From Flavobacterium sp. RSP15 (GTDB lineage: Bacteria > Bacteroidota > Bacteroidia > Flavobacteriales > Flavobacteriaceae): 64,000 bases of DNA. Both the position numbers and the translations under genes were made by a program. Below the pieces are notes generated by a model. The model had not been told where the DNA came from. It ran no database searches and worked only from the letters and a program-made list of their open reading frames with translations. Positions 9,714 through 19,202 of this stretch are shown here, in pieces (the stretch's first letter is position 1; every line of letters starts with the position of its first letter). The stretch lies in contig NZ_RYDL01000002.1 in assembly GCF_003968755.1 (NCBI RefSeq), positions 1 through 64,000 of the forward strand. The letters run 5' to 3'.

Positions 9714-10358
9714 ATGAAAAAAATGAAATTGTACTGGACAAAGACCCATTCGATTATAAAAAAAATATTCTCTAATTATAGTTGGGATGTCTCCAATACA
9801 GGAAATACTGTATACCTTACCTTTGATGACGGCCCCATTCCAGAAGTTACAGAATGGGTTTTGGTGGAATTAAAAAAATACGGAATCAAAGCCACTTTTT
9901 TCTGTATTGGAAATAATATCGAGAAAAATTCTGAAATATTCAAAAAGGTGATTCGGGAAGGCCACACCATAGGAAACCACACTTTCAACCACTTAAATGG
10001 CTGGCAAACAACTACTGAGACGTACATCAAAAACACGAAACAAGCTCAAGAAGCGATTGAAAACCACACCCATCCAGACGCTAAACTTTTTCGCCCTCCG
10101 TATGGAAAAATAAAAAAATCGCAATCAAAAAAACTACAAAAACTAGGGTACAAAATAATTATGTGGGATGTCCTGAGTGCGGATTTTGATGCCACAATAT
10201 CTAAAGAAAAATGCCTGAATAATGTGTTGTCAAATGTAAGACCGGGGAGTATTATTGTTTTTCACGACAGTATAAAAGCGTTCAAGAACCTACAATACGT
10301 GTTGCCAAAAACACTAGCTTATTTAAAAGAAAATAATTTTAATTGCAACCCTTTATAA
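9714..10358 (+). CDS. Polysaccharide deacetylase (NodB homology, CE4)
   Basis: A 214-residue metal-dependent deacetylase that would remove N- or O-acetyl groups from a glycan such as peptidoglycan or chitooligosaccharide. All NodB motifs are present: TFDDGP (motif 1, catalytic Asp and metal Asp), GNHTFNH (motif 2, metal His pair), RPPYGK (motif 3), MWDVLSADFD (motif 4) and IVFHDS (motif 5, His). There is no clear signal peptide: the N-terminus is basic (MKKMKLYWTKTHSIIKK), so a cytoplasmic or membrane-attached location is possible. The start may be the second Met (9723). It converges with the thioredoxin-like gene, only 5 bases between the stops. Confidence 0.9.
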   Translation: MKKMKLYWTKTHSIIKKIFSNYSWDVSNTGNTVYLTFDDGPIPEVTEWVLVELKKYGIKATFFCIGNNIEKNSEIFKKVIREGHTIGNHTFNHLNGWQTTTETYIKNTKQAQEAIENHTHPDAKLFRPPYGKIKKSQSKKLQKLGYKIIMWDVLSADFDATISKEKCLNNVLSNVRPGSIIVFHDSIKAFKNLQYVLPKTLAYLKENNFNCNPL

Positions 10359-10363
10359 AAATA

Positions 10364-10660
10364 TTACAATTGTTCCTGAACGAGACTAATTATCGTATTG
10401 GCGTCAAGTTCTCCGGACTGTCTCCAGATCATCTGACCTTGTTTATAGATCATCAACGTAGGCAACCCTTTGATCCGCAAAGCATCCGCTAATTCTTGAT
10501 TTTTATCCACGTCAATCTTAATGACTTTCGCTTTATCGCCAAGAGCCGCCGCTACATCTCTGATCACAGGATGCATTAAAACGGAGGATTCATTCCACTC
10601 CGTATAAAAGTCAATTAATACCGGAATTTTAGTATTTATAAGTTCTCCAAATTTTGACAT
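10364..10660 (-). CDS. Thioredoxin-fold protein lacking the CxxC active site
   Basis: A 98-residue single-domain thioredoxin fold. The order is normal (beta1-alpha1, VLIDFYTEW, VIKIDVDKN, the cis-proline loop LPTLMIY, and the Gly-rich turn), but the redox motif WCGPC reads WNESS, so both cysteines are gone. It therefore cannot be a dithiol reductase. It may act as a binding or chaperone-like module. The protein contains no cysteine at all. A TACATTTG box (10719-10712 on the minus strand) lies about 50 bases before the ATG, so it probably has its own promoter after the upstream phosphoesterase gene. Confidence 0.85.
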   Translation of the reverse strand: MSKFGELINTKIPVLIDFYTEWNESSVLMHPVIRDVAAALGDKAKVIKIDVDKNQELADALRIKGLPTLMIYKQGQMIWRQSGELDANTIISLVQEQL

Positions 10661-10724
10661 AAAACCAAAAATTTAATTTTTAAAATTCACTAAACAGAGA
10701 TATTATTTTTACAAATGTAGCATT

Positions 10725-11969
10725 TTAAACGAATTCTGCTACATTAGTGCCTTTTTTTAGTTCGATGACCGTTATTTCCGGCATGATTCCTACTCTGCCG
10801 GGAAAGGCATGAAAACCAAATCCCCTATTGACATAAACGTATCTTCCCAGGTTTTCATATAAGCCGGCCCATTGTTTGTATACGTATTGCGCCAAACTCC
10901 ATTTGAAATAACCGGGAATTTCGATTCCAAATTGCATTCCGTGTGTGTGCCCGGAAAGCGTAAGGTGGTAGTGTTTATCATCGTGCTGCACCACGTGCTC
11001 CCAATGGGAAGGGTCATGGCTCATCAAAATCTTGAAATCTTCTTTCTTTAACTGCCCCGAAGCCTTATTCAAATCTCCGGCCTGCTTGAAATTATGTCCC
11101 CAGTTTTCGACACCTACTAATGCTATTTTGGCATCTCCTTTCTCGATAAACGTATGCTCATTCAGCAATAAATCAAACCCAATTTCTCCGTATAAATTTT
11201 TTATTGCCTTAAAATTATCTGCTTTTGCGGCTTCACTTGCCCAGGTTACATATTCTCCGTAATCATGATTCCCCAAAACGGAATATTTGCCATATTCATG
11301 TTTCCTAATTCGGTTGAATGTTTCTATCCAAGGATGCATCTCTTTGGCGTGCGTATTGACAATATCTCCAGTAAACAGAATCATATCTGAATTTTGCTCA
11401 TTTACCAAGTCAATCGCATAATTAATTTTTTCCGGGTCATCAAAGCTTCCACTATGAACATCGGATATTTGAGTAATTTTAAAACCATCAAAAGCATCCG
11501 GTAAATCCGGAAAAAAAATACGCTGCCTGATCACTTTGTAATTGTATTTCCCAATCGTGACTCCATATATCAAGGATAAAAACGGAACCGCCGCTAACCC
11601 TAATCCTATTTGACTGATAAACTTTCTTCTGGAATTAAGGAAATCAGTACTCTTGTCATAATCCACGAAAAAATTTAAGGCTCCAGCACCTACTCTAAAA
11701 ATGTCTTCCCCTATTAAAATTAAGGCTAAAATTAATTTTGGAACATAAACAATAAGCAACAATCCCATGCTAAACATGAATTGCTGGGTTTGTCCTACGC
11801 TACGGTCAAATTGCATTAAAGAATACACGATATATATTAAAACTAATAGGCTTATACCCTGAATTGAAAACAATATTAGTTTTGATTTTATCAAAGTTTT
11901 TAAGATCTGAAAAGTATACAGCTCAATAATAAGTAGAATTGAACACAAGAATACGACACGGAAAATCAT
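10725..11969 (-). CDS. Membrane-anchored metallophosphoesterase (YkuE-like)
   Basis: A 414-residue protein with four hydrophobic helices in the first ~150 residues and a calcineurin-like phosphoesterase domain after them. The metal-ligand motifs are in order: SDVHSG (D-x-H), TGDIVN (GD), GNHDYG (GNHD), MSHDPS (H) and SGHTHGMQ (GHTH). The layout matches the YkuE/YaeI group, some of which act on phospholipids or UDP-diacylglucosamine; the substrate here is unknown. It is transcribed on the minus strand upstream of the thioredoxin-like gene, 64 bases apart. Confidence 0.88.
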   Translation of the reverse strand: MIFRVVFLCSILLIIELYTFQILKTLIKSKLILFSIQGISLLVLIYIVYSLMQFDRSVGQTQQFMFSMGLLLIVYVPKLILALILIGEDIFRVGAGALNFFVDYDKSTDFLNSRRKFISQIGLGLAAVPFLSLIYGVTIGKYNYKVIRQRIFFPDLPDAFDGFKITQISDVHSGSFDDPEKINYAIDLVNEQNSDMILFTGDIVNTHAKEMHPWIETFNRIRKHEYGKYSVLGNHDYGEYVTWASEAAKADNFKAIKNLYGEIGFDLLLNEHTFIEKGDAKIALVGVENWGHNFKQAGDLNKASGQLKKEDFKILMSHDPSHWEHVVQHDDKHYHLTLSGHTHGMQFGIEIPGYFKWSLAQYVYKQWAGLYENLGRYVYVNRGFGFHAFPGRVGIMPEITVIELKKGTNVAEFV

Positions 11970-12297
11970 TTTTAATCAAATTTTACACAAAATAACAAAT
12001 TAAGAAAATAGTATGCGTTTTTATTAATCTAAATTTAACTAAAATTACATTAAATCAACTTGAAACAGCTTAGCTGAAATAGAAAACTTAATTTTAAATA
12101 AAAAGCAAAACCGTTATCGTACAAATTATTCGTACTTTATTTAATAAACAAGTTTAACAAATATAAAATCGCTACACCTAAGCCCCGGATTCGCCTATTT
12201 TATTTTAAAAAATATAGTGAAATTGATTTGAAGAAATATTTCATGCCTTTATCTGACAAGTTTTGTACTTTTGAAAACTTTACAAAAATTACAATTC
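11970..12297. other. Divergent intergenic region, 328 bases
   Basis: AT-rich spacer between the phosphoesterase gene (minus) and polA (plus). It contains the TACTTTTG -7 box of polA at 12266-12273. A short GC-rich patch near 12180-12195 does not fold into a tRNA or other RNA that I can recognise. No credible open reading frame is present. Confidence 0.6.
12266..12273 (+). promoter_or_regulatory. -7 promoter box of polA
   Basis: TACTTTTG fits TAnnTTTG exactly. No TTG lies at the expected distance upstream. The box overlaps the in-frame TTG at 12271, so that TTG cannot be the translation start if transcription begins downstream of the box. Confidence 0.55.
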
Positions 12298-15138
12298 ATG
12301 TCACAACAAAAACGCCTGTTTCTTCTTGATGCCTATGCCTTAATCTTCAGAGGCTATTATGCTTTTATAAAAAATCCACGGATCAATTCTAAAGGAATGG
12401 ATACATCCGCCATTATGGGTTTTATGAATTCATTGATGGATGTTATAAAAAGAGAAAAACCAGATCATTTAGCCGTTGCTTTTGACAATGGTGGCAGCCA
12501 GTTGAGAAATGACATCTTCCCGGAATACAAAGCCCATCGTGATGCTACTCCGGAAGCCATAAAAATTGCTATTCCTTATATCCAAGATTTACTGAAAGCC
12601 ATGCATATTCCTATAATAGAAGTCAAAGGCTATGAGGCTGATGACCTAATTGGGACCATTGCCAAACAAGCCGAAAAACAAAATTATAAAGTTTTTATGG
12701 TCACCCCGGATAAGGATTTTGCACAACTTGTTTCTGAAAACATATTTATGTACAAACCTGCCCGAATGGGGAATGGAATAGAGATCTGGGGAATTCCTGA
12801 GGTTTTGGCAAAATTTGAAATTGAACGCCCGGATCAGGTAATCGATTTCCTTGGAATGATGGGTGATGCAGCGGATAATATTCCAGGACTTCCCGGGGTA
12901 GGCGAAGTCACTGCAAAGAAGTTTCTAAAAGAATTTGGAACCATGGAAAATCTTTTAGCTAATACGGATAAGCTGAAAGGAAAAATGAAAGAGAACATTG
13001 AGGCGAACAAGGAAAAAGGATTATTATCTAAAACCTTAGCCACAATTTTACTGGATTGTCCCGTTATTTTTGATGAAACGGACTATGAATTATCCACTCC
13101 TGATGTCGAAAAAACAGACGCACTGTTCAACGAGTTAGAATTCCGCCGAATGGCAGAGCAGTTTGACGCTATATTCAAAAAAGGAGCGACTGCGACAGCC
13201 AATAACCCGGTTGATGAAACTAAATTATATAAAAAAACACAACCTAAAACTGAAGAACAATTTGATCTTTTTGGAAGTGCCATTCAGGAAGATTCATCAG
13301 AAGAAACACGCCATCAATATTATAGTTCACTAGCAAACACAGAACATTCGTATCAGATAATCCAAGGGGATTTAGGGCTGAAGTTGCTGTTGCAAAATTT
13401 ACAAAAACAAGCTTCAGTATGTTTTGACACCGAAACAACTGGTCTAGATGCTTTGCATGCCGAATTAGTGGGGATTTCGTTTTCTTTCGAAAAAGGAAAA
13501 GGATTCTATGTTCCTTTTCCGGAAAATCAAGAGGAAGCACAAGTTTTAATCGAGAAATTCATTCCTTTTTTCGAAAATGAAAACATCGAGAAAATTGGTC
13601 AGAATTTAAAATACGATTTAAAGATACTCTCTAATTACAAGGTTACCGTAAAAGGAAAACTATTCGATACCATGATTGCACATTATCTAATCAATCCGGA
13701 TATGCGTCATAATATGGATATTTTGGCAGAAACATATTTAAAATATTCCCCGCAATCTATTGAAACTTTAATTGGGAAAAAAGGAAAAAACCAGAAATCA
13801 ATGCGCGACGTTGAACTGGAAGAAATCAAAGAATATGCGGTTGAAGACGCTGATGTAACTTTGCAACTCAAGGAAATATTCACTTTAGAATTAGACAAAA
13901 CCGGCACCAAAAAACTTTTTGAGGAAATCGAAATTCCATTGGTACCTGTTTTGGCCGCTATGGAAAAAGAAGGAATCCGTGTAGATGTCGATTTCTTGAA
14001 ATCCCTGTCGAAAACCTTGGATGATGATATAAAGATATTGGAAGCAAATATTTATGAAACTGCCGGTGAAAAATTCAATCTCGCTTCCCCAAAACAACTG
14101 GGCGATGTATTATTTGACAAATTGAAAATTGGAGGAGCCAAACAAAAGAAAACCAAAACCGGTCAATACGCAACCGGAGAGGAAATCTTAAGCTATTTAG
14201 CCGCTGAAAACCCAATTGTAAAAGACATTCTGGATTGGCGACAATTGATAAAGCTGCAAAACACGTATGTTGATGCTTTACCCAACCAAGTTGACAAAAT
14301 CACGAACCGCATACACACCGATTATATGCAAACCGTTGCGGCAACAGGACGATTGAGTTCGAATAATCCCAACTTACAAAACATCCCGATTCGAACCGAA
14401 CGTGGCCGACAAATCCGGAAAGCATTTGTGGCACGAGATGAAAATTACACATTGGTTTCTGCAGATTATTCCCAAATAGAATTGCGGGTAATTGCTGCAT
14501 TAAGCGGTGAAGAAAACATGATCAAAGCCTTTCAGAATCACGAAGACATTCACAAATCTACTGCTTCAAAAGTCTTTAATGTTCCGCTGGAAGAAGTGAC
14601 TCGCGAGCAACGAAGTCATGCCAAAACGGTCAATTTCGGAATTATATATGGTGTTTCGGCTTTTGGATTGAGCAATCAAACTAACTTATCTCGTAAAGAG
14701 AGTGCTGATTTGATTGAAGCGTATTACCAAACCTATCCAAGATTAAAGTCTTATATTCAGGAACAAATAGATTTTGCAAGAGAGAACGGCTATGTGCAAA
14801 CCATCCTGGGCCGTCGTCGTTATTTGAAAGATATCAATTCACAAAACGCCATTGTTCGTGGTGGAGCAGAACGAAATGCGGTAAACGCACCAATTCAAGG
14901 CAGTGCTGCTGATATCATCAAAATTGCAATGATTAATATTCACGGAAAACTAACCTCTGAAAATTGGAAAAGTAAAATGTTGCTACAGGTTCATGATGAG
15001 CTTGTGTTTGATGTGCATAATGACGAACTCGAAAAAATCAAACCGATGATTAAACATGAAATGGAACATGCGTTTAAACTTGATGTACCTTTGGATGTAG
15101 ATTTAGGAATGGGGAAAGATTGGCTGGAAGCGCATTAA
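12298..15138 (+). CDS. polA: DNA polymerase I
   Basis: Repair and Okazaki-fragment polymerase, 946 residues in three domains. The 5'-3' flap nuclease is about 1-290 (LLDAYALIFRGYYAF, GYEADDLIGT, GLPGVGEVTA). The 3'-5' exonuclease is about 340-520 with an intact DTETTG, so proofreading is probably retained. The polymerase domain has motif A DYSQIELR (D723), motif B RSHAKTVNFGIIYG with Phe at the dNTP-discriminating position, and motif C QVHDELVFD (D900). I chose ATG 12298 (MSQQKRLFLLD) over an in-frame TTG at 12271, because that TTG lies inside the -7 box. Length is typical. Monocistronic. Confidence 0.97.
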   Translation: MSQQKRLFLLDAYALIFRGYYAFIKNPRINSKGMDTSAIMGFMNSLMDVIKREKPDHLAVAFDNGGSQLRNDIFPEYKAHRDATPEAIKIAIPYIQDLLKAMHIPIIEVKGYEADDLIGTIAKQAEKQNYKVFMVTPDKDFAQLVSENIFMYKPARMGNGIEIWGIPEVLAKFEIERPDQVIDFLGMMGDAADNIPGLPGVGEVTAKKFLKEFGTMENLLANTDKLKGKMKENIEANKEKGLLSKTLATILLDCPVIFDETDYELSTPDVEKTDALFNELEFRRMAEQFDAIFKKGATATANNPVDETKLYKKTQPKTEEQFDLFGSAIQEDSSEETRHQYYSSLANTEHSYQIIQGDLGLKLLLQNLQKQASVCFDTETTGLDALHAELVGISFSFEKGKGFYVPFPENQEEAQVLIEKFIPFFENENIEKIGQNLKYDLKILSNYKVTVKGKLFDTMIAHYLINPDMRHNMDILAETYLKYSPQSIETLIGKKGKNQKSMRDVELEEIKEYAVEDADVTLQLKEIFTLELDKTGTKKLFEEIEIPLVPVLAAMEKEGIRVDVDFLKSLSKTLDDDIKILEANIYETAGEKFNLASPKQLGDVLFDKLKIGGAKQKKTKTGQYATGEEILSYLAAENPIVKDILDWRQLIKLQNTYVDALPNQVDKITNRIHTDYMQTVAATGRLSSNNPNLQNIPIRTERGRQIRKAFVARDENYTLVSADYSQIELRVIAALSGEENMIKAFQNHEDIHKSTASKVFNVPLEEVTREQRSHAKTVNFGIIYGVSAFGLSNQTNLSRKESADLIEAYYQTYPRLKSYIQEQIDFARENGYVQTILGRRRYLKDINSQNAIVRGGAERNAVNAPIQGSAADIIKIAMINIHGKLTSENWKSKMLLQVHDELVFDVHNDELEKIKPMIKHEMEHAFKLDVPLDVDLGMGKDWLEAH

Positions 15139-15442
15139 TAACTGCTTGAAATATCCCAGAAAGATTGCATCTAAATAGTACAATTAGCGCTTTATTGCGG
15201 CAGTATTTCACTATTTCATTCCTGATAAAACGAACAAAAACAACTTATGAAAATAGCAAGATGACTAGATTTTTTTTGTTTTAAAAAGAAAAGGGGGAAC
15301 AGTAGAAATCGAGAGCCAGCTCTAAAAAGCGAATTTAATTTTTTTTAATTCGCTTATTAACAAGCCAGTTACCTTTTTTATAATTGCCATCTATTGATTC
15401 TCAATTATATAAATACTATCTTTGCGCAAATTAAGGAATATT
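15139..15442. other. Intergenic region between polA and the pseudouridine synthase gene, 304 bases
   Basis: Contains a hairpin AAGCGAATT (15327-15335) / AATTCGCTT (15347-15355), whose T run lies on the minus side, so it is a poor plus-strand terminator. The promoter of the next gene is at 15394-15424. Nothing else is recognisable. Confidence 0.55.
15394..15424 (+). promoter_or_regulatory. Promoter of the RluB-like gene
   Basis: TTG (15394-15396), 20 bases, TATCTTTG (15417-15424), one of the best promoter matches in the window. It overlaps the in-frame TTG at 15422 and therefore rules that codon out as the start. Confidence 0.75.
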
Positions 15443-16351
15443 ATGAATAATAAGCAAGGCAACAATAAAGGAAGTGGTGCTAGAACAAATAGTTCAAGAC
15501 CAAGTTCTAACAAGCCAAAACCTGCGATGCAAAAACGGGCACAAGGGCCAAAAAAAGTTAAAATAAATACTAAAGTTGTAGCTGTCGATACGGATAAAGT
15601 AGAAAAAAAACCAAATCAAGCTCCTAAAAGACCAAAGGTAAAAGACGAAATCCGTTTGAATAAATACATCGCTAATTCTGGGGCATGCTCGCGTCGTGAT
15701 GCGGATATTTACATTCAATCCGGAACTGTAAAAGTAAATGGAATTCCCGTTATCGAAATGGGATATATGGTAAAACCGGGAGACGTAGTAAATTTTGATG
15801 GCGCCACTTTGACACCGGAGAAAAAAGTATACATCTTATTGAACAAACCAAAAAACTTTACTACTGCGATGGACGAAGGTCAGGAATATCGTAATGTACT
15901 GGAACTAGTAAAAGGCTCTACAACAGCAAAAATTGGCGCTATTGGGAGAATGGACAAGAATACAACTGGTTTACTATTGTTTACGAATGATACGGATATG
16001 ATTCGTAAATTTACGTTACCAAGTCAAAAATCATCTAAAATCTACCAAGTTTCATTAGATAAAAACTTGAAATTTGAGGATTTAGAAAAAATAAACAAAG
16101 GACTGACTCTTGATGGACACCGTGTTTTTGTGGAAGATGTAAGCTACATTGACGGAGAAGCGAAAAGTGAAATTGGATTACAGTTGAGATCCGCTAACGT
16201 GAAAGTGGTTCGTAATATTTTTGAACATTTCAGTTATGATGTGTTGCGTATTGACAGAGTTGCTTTTGCTGGTTTGACTAAAAAGAATTTACCAAGAGGA
16301 AACTGGAGATTGCTTACGGAACAAGAAATCATCAATTTGAAGAACGTTTAA
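15443..16351 (+). CDS. rluB: RsuA/RluB family 23S rRNA pseudouridine synthase
   Basis: A 302-residue enzyme converting a specific rRNA uridine to pseudouridine. A Lys/Asn/Pro-rich basic tail (1-70) precedes an S4 RNA-binding domain (IRLNKYIANSGACSRRDADIYI, about 71-130). The catalytic domain carries the family signature GRMDKNTTGLLLFTND, whose Asp is the nucleophile. The basic extension and S4 domain fit RluB better than RsuA, although the exact target is not proven by sequence. I chose ATG 15443 because the upstream TTG falls in the promoter -7 box. Followed by a terminator. Confidence 0.85.
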   Translation: MNNKQGNNKGSGARTNSSRPSSNKPKPAMQKRAQGPKKVKINTKVVAVDTDKVEKKPNQAPKRPKVKDEIRLNKYIANSGACSRRDADIYIQSGTVKVNGIPVIEMGYMVKPGDVVNFDGATLTPEKKVYILLNKPKNFTTAMDEGQEYRNVLELVKGSTTAKIGAIGRMDKNTTGLLLFTNDTDMIRKFTLPSQKSSKIYQVSLDKNLKFEDLEKINKGLTLDGHRVFVEDVSYIDGEAKSEIGLQLRSANVKVVRNIFEHFSYDVLRIDRVAFAGLTKKNLPRGNWRLLTEQEIINLKNV

Positions 16352-16373
16352 TATTTCTTTGAAATTATAAAAT

Positions 16374-16409
16374 TAAATCCCTTTTGCGTAGCAAAACGGG
16401 ATTTTTTTA
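16374..16409 (+). terminator. Terminator after the RluB-like gene
   Basis: AAATCCCTTTTGC pairs with GCAAAACGGGATTT across a short loop (one bulged base), followed by a T run, 20-odd bases after the stop. Confidence 0.85.
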
Positions 16410-16416
16410 ATTAAAA

Positions 16417-16797
16417 ATGCAAATTAAAATTAGTATGATGCCAGAAAAATTACAATCTATAGCTTTTAAATGGTTTGAAACTTTCAACAATAAAGAATTA
16501 GAAAAACTATTGTCTTTGTATGATGACGATGCTGTGCATTTTAGTCCAAAACTAAAAATATTCAAACCCGAAAGCAACGGTTTTGTCACCGGCAAAGAAG
16601 CCTTGCGAGAATGGCGGAAAGATACTTTTGAACGTTTGCCGAGTTTGAATTACAATGTAAAATCGCTTACCGCAAATGGTGACCGCGTTTTTATGGAATA
16701 CATACGAACGGTAGCCGGTGAAGAAGATTTACTGGTAGCAGAAGTATTAGATATCAGAGAAGGTAAAATAATTGCTTCCAGAGTGTATCACGGATAA
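16417..16797 (+). CDS. SnoaL/NTF2-like protein
   Basis: A 126-residue single-domain cone fold. It has the early AFKWFETFNNKELEKLLSLYDDDAVHFSP helix-strand pattern of SnoaL-like polyketide-cyclase/ketosteroid-isomerase relatives and a final RVYHG strand. These proteins can be small enzymes or ligand-binding modules; nothing in the sequence fixes the substrate. The first ATG (16417) lies only 8 bases after the T run of the preceding terminator. A later start at 16435 or 16438 (MMPEKLQS) fits the family N-terminus better, so the first six or seven codons are doubtful. Confidence 0.75.
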   Translation: MQIKISMMPEKLQSIAFKWFETFNNKELEKLLSLYDDDAVHFSPKLKIFKPESNGFVTGKEALREWRKDTFERLPSLNYNVKSLTANGDRVFMEYIRTVAGEEDLLVAEVLDIREGKIIASRVYHG

Positions 16798-16816
16798 GCC
16801 TTTTTTGAAGGACAAT

Positions 16817-16856
16817 AAAAAACCCTACAACACATTATTTGTATTGTAGGGTTTTT
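16817..16856. terminator. Bidirectional terminator between convergent genes
   Basis: AACCCTACAA (16821-16830) / TTGTAGGGTT (16844-16853), flanked by an A run before and a T run after, between the NTF2-like gene and the M3 peptidase gene. Confidence 0.85.
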
Positions 16857-16875
16857 GCTTTAGAACAAAATTATT

Positions 16876-19023
16876 TTATCCTTTTATCTTTTTAAATACT
16901 TCTTCTTTTTTGTCCAAACCACGTTTTCTCAACAGCGGTTCAATACTTGGCTCCGCACCGCGGAAACGTTTGTACAAAACCATCGGATCTTCTGTCCCTC
17001 CTTTTTCCAAAACATTCTCACGGAATAATTTGGCTTTTTCAGGATTGAACAAAGTAGTTGTTTTGAACGCTTCAAAAGCATCCGTATCTAAAACTCCTGA
17101 CCATATATAACTGTAATATCCAGAAGAATATCCTCCAGAGAATATATGACTGAAATACGTACTTCGGTATCTTGGAATAATAGATGCAATCAAACCAATT
17201 TTTGTCATTGCTGCTTTTTCGAAAGCGTTTGCATCAACGGTAATGTTTTTGGTTTGAGAATGGTATTCTAAATCCAATAAAGAAGCTGCTAGATATTCTG
17301 TTGTAGTAAAACCTTGGTCAAAAGTCCCTGCTTTTTTTAATTTATTCACCAATGTTTCTGGAATCACTTCCCCAGTTTTATAATGCTTTGCATACATTTT
17401 TAAGACCTCTGGTTCAGCTGCCCAATTCTCCATAATTTGAGAAGGAAGTTCTACAAAATCTCTTGGAACACTTGTTCCTGCTAAACTTTTATAGGTCACA
17501 TTAGACAGCATTCCGTGTAAAGAATGTCCAAACTCGTGAAAGAAAGTCGTAACCTCATCAAATGTCAAAAGTGCTGGGGCATTCGCTGATGGTTTAGTAA
17601 AATTACAAACAATAGAAACTACTGGAGCCACGCGTTTTCCGTCAACCGTTTTTTGAGTTCTGTATGAGGTCATCCATGCACCGCCTCGTTTGGATTCACG
17701 CGGATGAAAGTCCATGTATAAAACACCCAAATGGGTTCCGTCTTTCTCAGTCACTTCCCAAACTGTAACATCTTCATGGTATTTTGGAACATCCGTCAAT
17801 ACTTTAAACTGAAGCCCGTATAGCTTTTCGGTTACTTGAAAAACGCCTTTTCTAACATTTTCTAAACTGAAATACGGCTTTAATTCTTCTTCGTCTAAAT
17901 CAAAACGTTCTTTTCTGATTTTCTCCGTGTAATACCTCCAGTCATACGGCTGTACGGCACCTTTAATTCCTTCTTTAGCCATCATTTTCTGAATATCGGC
18001 AGCTTCCGTTTTAGCAATTTCCAAAGCTGGTTTCCACAAATCATTCAATAGCTTATTCACATTTTCGGGAGTTTTAGCCATTGATTCTTCCAAGACATAA
18101 TTGGAATGTGATTTATACCCTAATAATCGTGCTTTTTGCCCACGAAGATTTGCTAATGCTATTGCATTCTTTTTATTGTCAAATTCATTATCTTGATTAC
18201 CTCTAGTCTGGTAGGCATTCCAAATTTGCTTGCGCAATTCTCGATTAGAACTGTATTGCAGAAATGGCATCACACTGGAATTAGAAAGGGTAAAAACCCA
18301 TTTTCCTTCTTTGCCTTTTGCTTTGGCATCAACAGCTGCAGCATCAATTAATCCTTGTGGCAATCCGGACAAATCTTTTTTGGCATCAACAACCAACTCG
18401 TATGAATTAGTCTCCGCCAAAATATTCTGTCCATACTTTAAACTGGTCAGCGAAAGATCTCCGTTTATTTTACGCAATATTTCCTTGTCAGCATTTGATA
18501 AATTGGCTCCACTACGAACGAAATCTTTGTACGCATTATCCAAAATTTTAGCCTGTTCTAAATTCAGTCCCAAAGTTTCTTTTTTGTCCCAAAGCGTTTT
18601 TACTTTTGCGAATAATTTCTCGTTCAGGTAAATATTATCTCTGTGCGCGGAAAGATTTGGTGCCATTTCTTTGGCAATATTCTGAATCTCTTTATTGGTA
18701 TTCGCCGAATTCAGATTAGAAAAAACCGTATTCACATTCGATAATAATTCCCCTGCATTTTCCATGGCAAGAATAGTATTCTCAAAAGTAGCGGGTTGCG
18801 TATTATTTGCAACAGCATTAACCTCCGCTTGATGGGTACTAATTCCCTCTAAAATCGCGGGCTTAAAATGTTCGTTTTTAATTTTATCGAAAGGCGGCAC
18901 ATTAAACGGCGTGTCGTAAGCCTGAAAAAATGGATTCATACTAGTGTTTTCTTGTTTTTCTTGTGCTTCAATTGTTAGCATATTTCCGATAACTAACAAA
19001 ATAAAAAAGGATTTTTTTCTCAT
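16876..19023 (-). CDS. M3 family zinc peptidase (peptidyl-dipeptidase Dcp-like), exported
   Basis: A 715-residue zinc metallopeptidase that would trim oligopeptides, probably in the periplasm, since a signal peptide (basic start, hydrophobic core, cut near EAQ about residue 21) is present. The zinc site is HEFGH (H496, E497, H500), with the third ligand glutamate in the following helix (SQIMENWAAEPEVL). The M3A layout and length match Dcp rather than the oligoendopeptidase F type. It converges with the NTF2-like gene and is divergent from the DUF885 gene. Confidence 0.92.
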   Translation of the reverse strand: MRKKSFFILLVIGNMLTIEAQEKQENTSMNPFFQAYDTPFNVPPFDKIKNEHFKPAILEGISTHQAEVNAVANNTQPATFENTILAMENAGELLSNVNTVFSNLNSANTNKEIQNIAKEMAPNLSAHRDNIYLNEKLFAKVKTLWDKKETLGLNLEQAKILDNAYKDFVRSGANLSNADKEILRKINGDLSLTSLKYGQNILAETNSYELVVDAKKDLSGLPQGLIDAAAVDAKAKGKEGKWVFTLSNSSVMPFLQYSSNRELRKQIWNAYQTRGNQDNEFDNKKNAIALANLRGQKARLLGYKSHSNYVLEESMAKTPENVNKLLNDLWKPALEIAKTEAADIQKMMAKEGIKGAVQPYDWRYYTEKIRKERFDLDEEELKPYFSLENVRKGVFQVTEKLYGLQFKVLTDVPKYHEDVTVWEVTEKDGTHLGVLYMDFHPRESKRGGAWMTSYRTQKTVDGKRVAPVVSIVCNFTKPSANAPALLTFDEVTTFFHEFGHSLHGMLSNVTYKSLAGTSVPRDFVELPSQIMENWAAEPEVLKMYAKHYKTGEVIPETLVNKLKKAGTFDQGFTTTEYLAASLLDLEYHSQTKNITVDANAFEKAAMTKIGLIASIIPRYRSTYFSHIFSGGYSSGYYSYIWSGVLDTDAFEAFKTTTLFNPEKAKLFRENVLEKGGTEDPMVLYKRFRGAEPSIEPLLRKRGLDKKEEVFKKIKG

Positions 19024-19202
19024 TTAGGTGTGATTAATTAAAAAAGTAAATTTAGCAGAAATCTACTAAAAACAAACTGTACGATGGCGCGTTAACTAAA
19101 TTTTATGACAAATAAAGATGTTTTTACAAACGAAAAACTATTCTTACATTTGAATTTGAAAAAAAAACAATAAATTAGCTCAATCTATTACCAAATATAA
19201 TT

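Noticed and set aside
12175-12200. GC-rich patch that recalls the 3' part of a tRNA
   Set aside because: No acceptor or anticodon stem can be formed with flanking sequence.
12271-12297. TTG start extending polA by nine codons
   Set aside because: The TTG is inside the -7 box and the added residues do not match the family; ATG 12298 fits.
15422-15442. TTG start extending the RluB-like protein by seven codons
   Set aside because: Falls in the TATCTTTG promoter box; ATG 15443 follows at a normal leader distance.
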